Shown: positions 1 through 9,154 of the stretch, in pieces
Position numbering within the stretch: the stretch's first letter is position 1
Layout of the letters: each line of letters opens with the position of its first letter
From: Shinella yambaruensis
GTDB lineage: Bacteria; Pseudomonadota; Alphaproteobacteria; Rhizobiales; Rhizobiaceae
Length of the DNA stretch: 64,000 nucleotides
Assembly: GCF_022899355.1 (NCBI RefSeq)
Contig: NZ_JALJCK010000003.1
Coordinates: 1-64,000, forward strand
Direction of reading: 5' to 3'
Program-made: the position numbers and the translations under genes
Notes under the pieces: generated by a model
What the model saw: the letters and a program-made list of their open reading frames with translations, nothing else
What the model was told of the DNA's origin: nothing
Database searches by the model: none

Positions 1-1
1 C

Positions 2-40
2 TGCCTGGCCGTCGAGGCGGACGTCGGGGAAGTGGAATGA
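2..40 (+). CDS. possible 3' end of an upstream gene
   Basis: A frame open from the window edge ends in TGA at 38-40, reading ...VEADVGEVE-stop. It could be the last codons of a gene lying upstream. It is too short to name and may be a chance frame. Confidence 0.25.
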   Translation, partial: CLAVEADVGEVE

Positions 41-119
41 ACATCTGCGGCAGTCATGGCTACGTCTCCCGGAGTTCTTAAACATTGAAAAAGACTGCGC
101 GCCATTGCCGCTCTTCGCC

Positions 120-133
120 TTGACCGGCGTCAA
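120..133. promoter_or_regulatory. FNR/FixK-type box before adh
   Basis: TTGACcggcGTCAA is a perfect dyad matching the TTGAY-N4-RTCAA anaerobox consensus. If it activates from -41.5, transcription would start near 168, 35 nt before the adh ATG at 203. An identical 14-mer occurs at 16648-16661. Confidence 0.7.
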
Positions 134-202
134 AGCCCATCACGAATGCAAGGCTCATTCTCTCCTGCGTTCAAAACTTCGAACCCCGCAAAGGAGATTG
201 AG

Positions 203-1791
203 ATGAAGGCTCTCGTTTACGAAGGTCCGGGACGGAAATCCCTCATGGAACGGCCGCTGCCCACGATCGCGGCGGCGACCGACGCCATCGTAAAGGTGAC
301 GCGCACAACGATCTGCGGAACCGACCTGCACATCCTCAAGGGCGACGTGCCGACCTGTACGCCCGGCCGTATCCTGGGTCACGAAGGCGTGGGCATCGTT
401 GAAGAGACGGGCGCCGGCGTGACCCAGTTCGCCAAAGGCGACCGCGTCCTGATCTCCTGCATTTCCTCCTGCGGCAAGTGTGAATATTGCCGGCGCGGCA
501 TGTATTCCCATTGCACGACCGGCGGCTGGATTCTCGGCAATACGATCGACGGGACACAGGCCGAATATGTCCGCATCCCTCATGCCGACACCAGCCTCTA
601 TCCGATCCCCGACGGCGCGGACGAGGAAGCGCTGGTCATGCTGAGCGACATCCTGCCCACCGGCTTCGAATGCGGCGTGCTGAACGGGAAGGTGCAGCCC
701 GGAAGCACGGTGGCCATCGTCGGCGCCGGCCCGATCGGGCTTGCGGCGCTGCTGACGGCACAGTTCTACTCCCCCGCCGAGATCATCATGATCGACCTCG
801 ACGACAACCGGCTTGCGTGGCCAGCCGCTTCGGTGCGACGCAAACGGTCCGGGCGAGCGGCGGCGACGCGGCACGCCAGCTCCTGGCCTTGACCGGCGGC
901 AAGGGCGTCGACACCGCGATCGAGGCCGTCGGCATCCCGATCACCTTCGAGCTTTGCCAGGAGATCGTCGCGCCTGGCGGCGTCATCGCCAATATCGGCG
1001 TGCATGGCGTCAAGGCCGATCTGCATCTGGAGAAACTGTGGTCGCAGAACATCGCCATCACCACGCGGCTGGTGGACACGGTCACGACGCCGATGCTGCT
1101 GAAGACCGTGCAGGCGGGCAAGATCGACCCGAAGAAGCTGATCACCCATCGGTTCAGCCTCGATCGGATCGGCGAAGCCTACGAGACCTTCTCCCGCGCG
1201 GCCGATACGCATGCCCTCAAGGTCATCATAGAAACCGGCAGCGCGCTGACGATCCCGGCCGAGGCGATGGCAAACGACTTTCTGGACACCGCTCTCATGA
1301 CCCATACGGGGCTCATGTTGCATGTGCGCGCGGTCAAGCCGGAGGACGAGCCGCTTCTGGCGGAATTCTTCCGACATGTAACGCCCGGGGACCTGCGCTT
1401 CCGGTTTCTTGGCGGTGTCCGTGAAGTGAGCCACGAGCGCTTGCTTGCCATGACGAAGGTAGACCATGTCACCACGGAGCACTTCCTCGCCTTCTCCGGC
1501 GGCAGCGACGCGATTATCGCAGCGGCGCTCGTGGCCTGCGACCCGTCGATGACGAAGGCAGAGGTGGCGATCTCCGTGCGCGCCGACGACAAACACAAGG
1601 GCGTCGGCTGGGAAATGCTGCGCCATGTCGCCCGCTACGCGCAGGCCCATGGCGTCAAGACGCTGGAATCGCTGGAAAGCCGAGAGAACCACGAAGCCAT
1701 CGAACTCGAACAGGAGCAAGGGTTCGTGGCGGTTCCCTACCCCGACGATCCGACCTTGGTCCTCATCCGCAAGGATCTTCGCTCAACCTGA
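203..1791 (+). pseudogene. Zn-dependent alcohol dehydrogenase with C-terminal GNAT domain, frameshifted
   Basis: The ATG at 203 follows AAGGAG (191-196). The first part reads as a medium-chain zinc alcohol dehydrogenase: ICGTDLH with catalytic-zinc Cys38, GHEGVG, a structural-zinc cluster CGKCEYCRRG, and the Rossmann motif VGAGPIG. Near 816 one base is missing (RLA|VASRFGATQTV continues in the next frame), so the protein is interrupted just after the NAD-binding glycines. The downstream frame runs through the dehydrogenase end (ALKVIIE, ~1232) without a stop into about 180 residues of a GNAT acetyltransferase domain (VRAVKPEDEPLLAEFF onward), like the C-terminal domain of Pat-type acyl-CoA synthetases. 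The fusion could be natural or could come from loss of the dehydrogenase stop. It is the first gene of the FNR-box block; a fermentative alcohol/aldehyde role is inferred. Confidence 0.8.
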
Positions 1792-1816
1792 TATCGTTGC
1801 TACTGTCCGCGCCTCG

Positions 1817-3173
1817 TCAAAGCACGAACTCCTGATCGAGGCGCGGCACGACGCTCGGCCATCCAAGCTCGCGCCCAATGCGGATGCGCAACGCCTCCGA
1901 CGCTTCCGGCTCGCCATGGACGATGAAGATGTTGCGCGGCGGGCGCGGGCAGGCGGAGAGCCAGCGCATCAGTTCGTCGGCATCGGCATGGGCCGAGAGC
2001 ATGTCGAGATGCGCCACCTCCGCGTTGACCGGCACCCAGGCCCCATGGATCTTCAGCTCCTTGGCGCCGGCCTGAAGCGAGCGCCCCTCGTGCCGGCGGC
2101 CTGGAAGCCGGCAAGCAGGATCGTGTTGCGCGCGTCAGGGGCAAAGGCTTTCAGATGATGCAGCACACGGCCGCCCGTCGCCATCCCGGATGCGGAGATC
2201 ACGATCTTCGGAATAGGGCTCGTGCTGATCGCCTTCGAGGCCTCGACGTCGTCGGTGTAGCGCGCGATGCCACACACCGCTTTGCAGGTTTCAAGATCGA
2301 GCCGATGGTCTTTGAGGTGCTCGTCCATCAGCCCCGTCGCATTGATGGCCATGGGCTGTCGAGGAACAGGGGAACGTCGCCAAGAAACCCCGCCTGTTTC
2401 AGTTTCCAGAAATAGTAGAGCAATTCCTGCGCCCGGCCGACGGCGAAGGCCGGCACGACAACCGTGCCGCCGCGTCTGATCGTCCGCTCGACGATTGCCC
2501 GCAAGGCATCGGCCGGATCGGTCTTGTCGTGGATGCGGTCGCCTTATGTGGATTCGATCAGGATATAGTCCGCCTCTACCGGGCGAGCGGGGTCCGGCAT
2601 CAGCGGATCGCCGTAACGGCCGATATCGCCGGAAAAGACGATCCGCTTGCCACCCCATTCCAACTCCACCCATGCCGCGCCAAGTATATGACCGGCGCGG
2701 TGGAAACGGAACCATGCTCCATTGGAAAGCCGCACCGTCCGGCCGAATTCGGCGGTCGAGAAGTGCTCCACGGCATTTTGCGCGTCATGGACGGTGTAGA
2801 GTGGGAGAGCCGGCTTATGGCGGGAGAGCTTGTGTCGATTGAGGAATTCCGCGTCCTTTTCCTGCAGATGGCCGCTGTCCATGAGGATCAGCTCCGCCAC
2901 ATCGCGGGTGGCGCGCGTCGCATAGACCTTGCCCTGGTAGCCCTCGCGCACCAGACGCGGCAAATACCCGCTATGATCAAGATGCGCATGCGTCAGGATC
3001 ACCGCGTCGATATCGCGTGATGAGACCGGCAGGGGCGTCCAATTAAGGTCGCGCAGGTTTTTCAGGCCCTGGAAGAGACCGCAATCGATCAGGATGCGAT
3101 AGTCGCCGAGGCAGAGCAGATGCTTCGAGCCGGTGACGGTTCCGGCTCCACCGAGCGATTTCAATGACAGCAT
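1817..3173 (-). pseudogene. MBL-fold RNA-processing exonuclease family (Ysh1/CPSF-like), decayed
   Basis: The 5' part from ATG 3173 has the metallo-beta-lactamase signature LTHAHLDHSG, the later metal ligands around HRAGHILGAAW, and FSGDIGRYGD. The rest matches the beta-CASP and C-terminal parts (VVVPAFAVGRAQELLYYFW, IVISASGMATGGRVLHHL, LSAHADADELMRW). At least three lesions separate these pieces: TAA at 2544-2546 where TAY (Tyr of ESTYGDR) is expected, a 1-nt loss near 2352-2355 (FLDSP|MAIN), and another near 2084-2088 (AAGTRG|RSLQAGAK). Intact relatives are about 450 residues and are often found in low-oxygen clusters with PHB and acetate genes. It is convergent with adh, 25 bp apart. Product non-functional as read. 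Confidence 0.85.
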
Positions 3174-3244
3174 GGTTCCCTCCCCCTCGCGGACCGCCTT
3201 GCCCACGTCCATGCAATCCGGTTTGCTCCGGAAAGAGCGAGGCT

Positions 3245-3571
3245 CTACTGCGGCAGCGACCCACCAGCGGCGAAATGCCCGCAGGCCGTGTCGGTGATCG
3301 TATCGACACCCCGGCGTAATTCATCCAGCCCCGCCAAGACGGATTTCTCGGCAAATTCGGTCTGGCAGACCAGCATATTCAAAGGATCGTCGCACTCCGC
3401 AAGGTTCTGCAGATGGGCACACTGGTCCCGAAGCAGGCGGGACGTCGCCCCGAGCCAGTGCCTGTACATCGCCATTGCGATCTCGAAAGGCGCCATAAGA
3501 AGTGGATCGGCAGCCATGGGGGAAAAGGTTACCGCAATTCGCTCCGCATCTGCCGCATTCTTCGCGGACAT
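3245..3571 (-). CDS. phasin-like small protein
   Basis: 108 residues, ATG 3571 with GGGAG about 7 nt upstream. The predicted all-helical sequence, with the pattern LLRDQCAHLQNLAECDDPLNML and then QTEFAEKSV, is what phasins (PHA granule surface proteins) look like, but similarity at this length is weak. Context supports it: a PHB synthase remnant starts divergently at 3738 and the FNR-type box at 3626-3639 lies between them, placing a predicted start site about 20 nt before this ATG. Role in granule binding is inferred. It appears intact. Confidence 0.6.
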   Translation of the reverse strand: MSAKNAADAERIAVTFSPMAADPLLMAPFEIAMAMYRHWLGATSRLLRDQCAHLQNLAECDDPLNMLVCQTEFAEKSVLAGLDELRRGVDTITDTACGHFAAGGSLPQ

Positions 3572-3625
3572 GACGAACTCCCGTTTCGATTAGATCGCAT
3601 TCTAGGCGGTTTCGCGCAATGAAAC

Positions 3626-3639
3626 TTGATCTACGTCAA
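3626..3639. promoter_or_regulatory. FNR/FixK-type box, divergent region
   Basis: TTGATctacGTCAA matches the anaerobox consensus in both halves. It lies between the phasin-like gene (minus) and the phaC remnant (plus), and fits a class II position for either (predicted leaders about 20 and 64 nt). Confidence 0.7.
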
Positions 3640-3737
3640 CGGAGATAAAGACTGCCCTGTGTAGGGTAATATTCGATCCGCTACCCGTTCATGAGGTTGT
3701 CTTCAGCGGAAACCCACTCCTGCCGAAGGAGACACCC

Positions 3738-4524
3738 ATGAATGCTCCGGCGAGCGAGATGTTGGCCTCCCGGCGGATGACGGATCTGCCGCCCGTCCCC
3801 CTGGGTGGAGGAACTGGGAAGCGAAGCCTTTCGCGCGATCGACCGCATGCGGGAAGCGATCGCCGGCCAGTTCAGCGCCGGCATGTCGCCTGCTGCCTTC
3901 GCACTTGCCCTGTTCGACTGGTCGGTCCACCTCGCCTCGGCCCCCGGGAAGCGGATGGAGCTCGTCGACAAGGCGAACCGCAAGGCGGTCCGCCTGCTCT
4001 GCCACCTTGCGGCCGTGGCGGCAGCACCGGATGTGCCGCCGTGCATCGAGCCCCTACCCGGCGACTACCGCTTCTCCGACGAACGCTGGAGGAAGCCGCC
4101 CTTCAGCATCTGGGCTCAGGCTTTCCTTCTCCAGCAGCAATGGTGGCACAACGCGGCAAAGGAAGTGCCGGGTGTCGCGCCGCACCACGAGGACGTGGTG
4201 CCCTTCGCCGCCCGCCAGATCCTCGACGTCTTTTCCCCCTCCAACATGCCTTTCGCCAATCCGGAGGTGATGGACAGGACGATCCGGACCGCCGGGATGA
4301 ACTTCCTCGACGGTTTCCGCAACTGGATGGAGGATGTGAGCCGCCTCGCGACCGGGCAGCAGTCGGTCGGCACCGAGAATTTCGTCGTCGGCAAGAACGT
4401 CGACGTGACCCCGGGCAAGGTGGTCTACCGCAACCACCTGATCGAGCTGATCCAGTATGCGCCCGCGACGGAGGGCTGCAGGCCCGTCGCCGATGCTCCC
4501 GGTACCTATGTTTTCCAGAGGTGA
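3738..4524 (+). pseudogene. phaC: poly-beta-hydroxybutyrate synthase (PhaC), internally deleted remnant
   Basis: ATG 3738 follows GAAGGAG. After a frameshift in the C-run near 3795-3801, the frame gives the PhaC N-terminal domain, including FDWSVHLASAPGKR, NFLDGFRNWMEDV and GKNVDVTPGKVVYRNHLIEL. Class I PhaC is about 590-600 residues with a catalytic alpha/beta hydrolase domain. Here, after IQYAPATEG, the reading jumps directly to CRPVADAPGTYVFQR, which looks like the family's normal C-terminus (APGxYV near the end). So roughly 1 kb holding the lipase-like box Cys, Asp and His has been removed in frame near 4475-4485. It cannot make polymer. The next gene starts 7 nt downstream, as in an operon. 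Confidence 0.8.
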
Positions 4525-4531
4525 ACCGCTG

Positions 4532-4844
4532 ATGGACGAATTCCTCCGCAACCGGACCTTCGATGAACTGCAGCCCGGCGACACCGCGTCGATCGTCAGG
4601 CTCGTCGGGCGCGACGACATCGACCTGTTCGCCGCCATCTCCGGCGATCAGAACCGGCGCATCTCGACGCCGCCTTCGCGAAAACCGGCTCTTCGGCCAT
4701 GTCATCGCCCATGGCATGTGGACGACGGCCCTCGTCTCGGCCGTGCTCGGCACGCGGTTGCCGGGGCCGGGTACGATCTATCTCGGCCAGGACCTGCAGT
4801 TCCGCAAGCCCGTCGCCGGCGGCGCCACAAGGGAGGTTTCGTAA
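4532..4844 (+). pseudogene. MaoC-type enoyl-CoA hydratase domain, truncated and frameshifted
   Basis: From ATG 4532 the pieces FDELQPGDTA, LVGRDDIDLFAAISGDQN, (P)AHLDAAFAKTG, LFGHVIAHGMW and GPGTIYLGQDLQFRKPV follow the R-specific enoyl-CoA hydratase (hot-dog) domain that begins the bifunctional enoyl-CoA hydratase/phosphate acetyltransferases. One base is missing near 4653 and another near 4688, and the homology ends at about 4826 after RKPVAGG, where a stop (4842-4844) overlaps the next ATG. The phosphotransacetylase part is absent. With phaC and the phasin-like gene this is the residue of a PHB/acetyl-phosphate module. Confidence 0.7.
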
Positions 4845-5299
4845 TGATGATCCGGGAAATGACGCACAACCAATGCACGGCAATGGTTGCCGAAAACCGC
4901 GTGGCGAGATTGGCCTGCGCGGAAAACGGCATCCCTTATGTCGTCCCGATTTCCTACGCGCATTCGGGGAACCGTCTCTATGCCTTCTCAATGCCTGGAA
5001 AGAAACTCGACATCCTTCATGCCAATCCCCGCGCCTGCCTGCTTATCGAGTCTTTCGAAAGCAAGCAGCACTGGAAAAGCGTGGTGATCGACGTCGCCTT
5101 TCGCGAGCTTCCGGATACCAATGAATTTCACGACGAACGGCTGAAATCCTGGTCGCTTCTTGCGGAGGATTTTGACTGGTGGGAGCCAGGGGCGCTCAAG
5201 CTCCAACCGCAAGCAACGGTCGCTGCATCGCCTCACGTCTTCTTCGAGTTCGAAATCGTCGAGATCAGCGGCCGTGAGGCTTCGGCGGAAACAGGATGA
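4844..5299 (+). CDS. pyridoxamine 5'-phosphate oxidase family protein
   Basis: 151 residues from ATG 4844, which overlaps the preceding stop (TAATG) and follows GGGAGGT at 4831. The sequence has the FMN-binding split-barrel pattern of the PPOX-like family: MTHNQCTAMVAENRVARLAC, GIPYVVPISYAHSGNRLYAFS, PGKKLDILHANPRACLLIE, WKSVVIDVAFREL. Such proteins bind flavin or F420 or heme and reduce varied substrates; the substrate here cannot be told. Family members occur in hypoxia and nitrosative-stress regulons. It is intact although the two genes before it are broken. Confidence 0.8.
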   Translation: MMIREMTHNQCTAMVAENRVARLACAENGIPYVVPISYAHSGNRLYAFSMPGKKLDILHANPRACLLIESFESKQHWKSVVIDVAFRELPDTNEFHDERLKSWSLLAEDFDWWEPGALKLQPQATVAASPHVFFEFEIVEISGREASAETG

Positions 5300-5306
5300 G
5301 CGGCAT

Positions 5307-7148
5307 CTAGCGGAGCGCCCTCAAGGCATTGAGGATAACGGCCACGTCGATCGCCTCCTGGAGGATCGCACCTTCGACGGGCTGAAGATATCCGCATGCC
5401 GCTGCGATCATCGCCACGATCGACAGCGTAAGGCCTACGGACACACTCTGAAGGGCGATCCGGCGGCTTCGGCGCGCAATTGCAATGGCCTTCGCGAATG
5501 GCGCAAGCTCGTCGACAAGGAGCACGACGCCCGCCGCTTCCGAAGACGAGGCCGTGCCGCGGGCGCCCATGGCAACGCCGATGTCGGCCGCCGCGAGCGC
5601 CGGCGCGTCGTTGACGCCGTCTCCCACCATCATCACCGGACCGTTTCCGGTCTCCTTTCTGACTGCGTCGACCTTGGCTTCCGGCGTCAGATCGCCGAGG
5701 ACGGCATCCATGCCAAGTGCGTTGCCGACAACATGCGCGATCTCCGTGCGATCGCCGGACGCCAGCACGAGCCTCCGGATGCCTGCCGTCCGAAGATCCG
5801 CCAAAACCGACAACGCATCTGCGCGGACCTGGTCCTTGAGAACGATCATGCCCGCGAGCGCTCCATCTATAGCGACTGCCACAGTCATCGAGGACCGCAT
5901 CTCGGGCGTGATCAGGTCATGCGGATCCTCGCAGCCGGATACGCGCTGCACAAATCCACTCCCGCCGACAACAATCCGTCGTCCCTCGACATAGCCCTCT
6001 ATGCCGGTGCCGGGCACTTCCCGCACACTCTCCGGCTTCGACAGAGACAGGCCCCTTTCGGCGGCCGCACGGATCAGGGCAGCGGCAACGACATGGCCGG
6101 AAGCCTGATCCAGGCTCGCAGCCGCCCCTAGCACCGCTTCCGCTGTAAAGGACGATACCGTCCTGATGTCGACTACCGCCGCCTGACCATGGGTGAGCGT
6201 GCCGGTCTTGTCGAGAACCGCAGTCTGCACGCGCCCCAGCATTTCAAGCATGCCGCCGTTCTTCACGAGAACGCCGATGCCAGCCGCCTTCGACATGCCG
6301 GAAATAATGGCAACCGGGACCGCGAGGATCAGGGGACAGGGTGTTGCGACGACAAGGACGGCAAGCGCGCGGATCGGATCCTCCGAAAAATACCAAGCGC
6401 CGCCCGCGATGACGAGGGTCAGAACCAGGAAGCCCATCGCGAAACGGTCGGCCATGCGGACCATGGGCGCCTTGCTAGCCTGCGCGGCCTCGACCAACCG
6501 GACGATCCCGGCATAGGTGCTTTCGGCGGCCGTCCGGTTGGCGACCAGATCGAAGGCCGCGCCCACGCAGGTCGAGCCGCTGAGCGCCTCGGTTCCAGGT
6601 GGAGCGGGCTGTGGCAGAGGCTCTCCGGTCAAGGCCGCCATGTCCAGTGCCGCGCCATCGCCGGAGACGATCCCGTCCACCGGCAGCACTTCACCCTGCC
6701 GGATGAGCAGCCGGTCTCCGGGCCGTATCTGAGAGATGGCGACCTTCTCGAGCCCGGACGGGCCATGACGCATGGCAAAATGCGAGATGCGGCCCATCAG
6801 GGCCGTCATTTCGCGGCGCGCGCGCCCTTCTGCGAAGGATTCCAGCAACTGGCCGCCCGCGTACATCAAGCCAACGACGTTTCCGGCAAGCGGCTCGCCG
6901 AACGCGATCGCCGCAGACATGGAAAGCGCCGCAACGATATCGAGCCCGGCATCTCCCCGGCGCAATGCACTGAAAACCTGGAGGAGCAGACTGGCAAGGA
7001 CGGCCAGCGTCGCTGCGCTCCAGACAAGATGAGCGTAGCGAGCGGCCTGCCACGATAAGACCAACCCGGTCACCAACCCACCGGCGGCGATTGCGACCAG
7101 GATCACGCTCGAATATCGTTGCCAGAGGCCTTTGTCCGCTTGTGGCAC
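5307..7148 (-). CDS. heavy-metal translocating P-type ATPase (P1B)
   Basis: 613 residues from GTG 7148, chosen because AGGAG lies 8 nt upstream; longer in-frame starts would overlap the box at 7209-7222. It has the actuator loop TGEP, a TM motif ATPCPLILAVP, the phosphorylation site DKTGTLTHG, and the hinge MVGDGVNDAPALAAADIG. There is no N-terminal CxxC metal-binding domain. The membrane motif is TPC-P rather than CPC or SPC, the form described for P1B-5 pumps such as rhizobial Nia (Ni/Fe), but no C-terminal hemerythrin domain is present. Metal therefore unassigned. It is divergent from the MgtC-like gene and shares an FNR-type box; predicted leader about 26 nt. Confidence 0.88.
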   Translation of the reverse strand: MPQADKGLWQRYSSVILVAIAAGGLVTGLVLSWQAARYAHLVWSAATLAVLASLLLQVFSALRRGDAGLDIVAALSMSAAIAFGEPLAGNVVGLMYAGGQLLESFAEGRARREMTALMGRISHFAMRHGPSGLEKVAISQIRPGDRLLIRQGEVLPVDGIVSGDGAALDMAALTGEPLPQPAPPGTEALSGSTCVGAAFDLVANRTAAESTYAGIVRLVEAAQASKAPMVRMADRFAMGFLVLTLVIAGGAWYFSEDPIRALAVLVVATPCPLILAVPVAIISGMSKAAGIGVLVKNGGMLEMLGRVQTAVLDKTGTLTHGQAAVVDIRTVSSFTAEAVLGAAASLDQASGHVVAAALIRAAAERGLSLSKPESVREVPGTGIEGYVEGRRIVVGGSGFVQRVSGCEDPHDLITPEMRSSMTVAVAIDGALAGMIVLKDQVRADALSVLADLRTAGIRRLVLASGDRTEIAHVVGNALGMDAVLGDLTPEAKVDAVRKETGNGPVMMVGDGVNDAPALAAADIGVAMGARGTASSSEAAGVVLLVDELAPFAKAIAIARRSRRIALQSVSVGLTLSIVAMIAAACGYLQPVEGAILQEAIDVAVILNALRALR

Positions 7149-7208
7149 GTTCTCTGCTCCTATCGGCAGAATGCGAAGTGAGTAAGCCCACAAACGGGAG
7201 CACTCACC

Positions 7209-7222
7209 TTGCGCAAGATCAA
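7209..7222. promoter_or_regulatory. imperfect FNR/FixK-type box
   Basis: TTGCGcaagATCAA has a perfect right half and a left half differing at two positions. It is located between the divergent ATPase and MgtC-like genes, at class II distance for both (predicted leaders about 26 and 53 nt). Confidence 0.5.
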
Positions 7223-7309
7223 TTCCGGGAGCGGCGATTTCTCTACAATGAAGATCAATAAGCGCCCGCCGCGACTTGGCCGGCTGGTTCATTCTTGACG
7301 GCTCTGCAA

Positions 7310-8563
7310 ATGGATATGCTCATAGCCAGATTGGGTCTCGCGTTATCGATCGGTCTTCTGGTCGGGCTCGAACGCGGCTGGCAGGAGCGGGAGGCTCCCG
7401 AAGGCAGCAGAACCGCCGGCATGCGCACGTTCGGGATATCGGGACTTCTTGGCGGCGTGCTGGCGGCCATCGCTCAGACACTCGGCTATCCAATGGTGTT
7501 TGCAATCGGTTTCCTGGGCTTCGCCGTGACGCTGGGCGTGTTCAAGCTGCGCGAGGCGCACTCGGATTCCGATTATAGTGTCACCACCGTCATGGCGGGA
7601 CTTGGCGTTCTGGCGCTCGGGGGCCTGGCTGTTGCTGGCGATGCGCAAGCAGCGGCTGCCGGAGGTGCAGCCCTTGCGGCCACGCTTGCAAGTCGGAACG
7701 TCCTGCATGGCTTCCTGAAGCGCCTGACCTGGATGGAACTACGCTCTGCATTGATGCTTGCCGTCATGACGGCGGTGATCCTTCCGATCCTGCCGGACGA
7801 GGCCATCGACCCATGGGGAGGGCTCAATCCTTGGAAGGTATGGTTCTTCACCGTCCTGACCGCAAGTCTTTCGTTCCTCGGCTACGTCGCCGTCAGGATC
7901 TTCAGAGCGAGCAAGGGCTTCATGCTGAGCGCGATTGCCGGCTCCCTCGTCTCGTCCACCGCGGTCACCATGGTTCTGGCGCGAACCGCAAAACGCTCCG
8001 CCGATCCACTTCCGCTTGCCGGCGCTGCGGCGCTCGGTGCGGCCGTGTCCATCCTGCGCGTGATGGGGCTGATCCTGCTGATCGACCCGGCAGCGATCAT
8101 TGCCGTCGGCCCGACCGCCGCCACGGCCGCGGTCGTTTTTACCGGATCTGGGCTTGCAATTTTCTACTGGCGGCAGGACAAGCCGTTCGCGGACGTATCG
8201 GCCAGTAATCCCTTCGAGATCGGTCCACTCCTGATCTTCGCGACGATTTTTGCGGCGGCCGCCATCGCCAGCGCTGTTCTCGTCTCGCATTTCGGTAGCT
8301 CCGGACTTTTGGCCACAACCGCATTGACAGGCGCTGTCGATGTCGACGTTGCCGTGCTGACGGCTCTGCAAGTGGGCCGGGACGTCATACCGATCGATGT
8401 AGTTGGAAAGGCAATCCTCATCGCCATGGCAACAAACGCCTTGTGCCGTGCAGGCATCGCAACCGTGCTTGGACCTTCGTCTTTCAGCGCACCGTTTGCC
8501 GGCCTCACGATCATCGCTGGCGCGTCAGCGTTTGCCGCTCACACCATCATCGCCGTCATGTAA
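7310..8563 (+). CDS. MgtC/SapB family membrane protein with DUF4010
   Basis: 417 residues from ATG 7310; an in-frame TTG at 7295 is possible, and no strong ribosome-binding site decides between them. The N-terminal part carries the MgtC/SapB signature LALSIGLLVGLERGW with RTAGMRTFGISGLLGG. The rest is the DUF4010 domain with many hydrophobic segments (about 10-12 in all). The family is inner-membrane; MgtC links to magnesium limitation and ATP-synthase inhibition, but the role of DUF4010 fusions is unknown. It shares the box at 7209-7222 with the P-type ATPase. Intact. Confidence 0.85.
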   Translation: MDMLIARLGLALSIGLLVGLERGWQEREAPEGSRTAGMRTFGISGLLGGVLAAIAQTLGYPMVFAIGFLGFAVTLGVFKLREAHSDSDYSVTTVMAGLGVLALGGLAVAGDAQAAAAGGAALAATLASRNVLHGFLKRLTWMELRSALMLAVMTAVILPILPDEAIDPWGGLNPWKVWFFTVLTASLSFLGYVAVRIFRASKGFMLSAIAGSLVSSTAVTMVLARTAKRSADPLPLAGAAALGAAVSILRVMGLILLIDPAAIIAVGPTAATAAVVFTGSGLAIFYWRQDKPFADVSASNPFEIGPLLIFATIFAAAAIASAVLVSHFGSSGLLATTALTGAVDVDVAVLTALQVGRDVIPIDVVGKAILIAMATNALCRAGIATVLGPSSFSAPFAGLTIIAGASAFAAHTIIAVM

Positions 8564-8607
8564 CAAGCGCGCTCAGCGGCATTGCCGCCGAGCACAGGAA
8601 GGGATGA

Positions 8608-9108
8608 TCAGCCGACCGTCATCCGCCAAAGCACATTCGTCTTCCAATAAAACTGATGCGCCAGCGCACCGAGGACATGGAGGCCGACAACAACCCACAG
8701 GACGGCCTTGAGAACATCGGCATGGAGGTCGCCTGCACCCTCCATGCCGAAGTAGTAGGCAGCGGCGCCAGTAACCGGCATTGCGATAAGAAGAAGGTAA
8801 AGGGTCCATTCGGAAACCTTCGCAACCAACTTGAACATCGGCGGTTCCCCTGATGGCGCAGCCGGCACGCCCTGGACCTGCCGAAGCAAAAGGCGAACCG
8901 CCACGAGAACGAGGATCGCGATGCCGGCATAGGCGTGGATGTTGGCACTTGCCACCTGTTCGGCGCTCGCCGCACCGGTTTGCTTCATGCTTCTATTCCA
9001 CGCATTCATGCCGTCCGGAAACAACAGGTTGAAGAAGACGAGCCCTGCGGTGAGCCAGTGCAAGACGCGCTGCGGGAGGGAAAACGAGAGCGATGGGGTC
9101 GTAGCCAT
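8608..9108 (-). CDS. cytochrome b561 family protein
   Basis: 166 residues with about four membrane helices. Candidate heme-ligand histidines are in the expected helices: RVLHWLTAG near residue 17, ANIHAYAG, GDLHADVLKA, and the C-terminal LHVLGALAHQFYW. The family is inner-membrane diheme b-type cytochromes that move electrons between quinols and periplasmic acceptors or superoxide. It lies 46 bp downstream of the cupredoxin gene on the same strand, so the two may form a small electron-transfer unit. No FNR-type box is seen directly in front. Confidence 0.85.
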   Translation of the reverse strand: MATTPSLSFSLPQRVLHWLTAGLVFFNLLFPDGMNAWNRSMKQTGAASAEQVASANIHAYAGIAILVLVAVRLLLRQVQGVPAAPSGEPPMFKLVAKVSEWTLYLLLIAMPVTGAAAYYFGMEGAGDLHADVLKAVLWVVVGLHVLGALAHQFYWKTNVLWRMTVG

Positions 9109-9154
9109 GGACGTGGTTCGCCTTCTTTCGTGTGGCGGCTCTAGGAGGGTGCGG

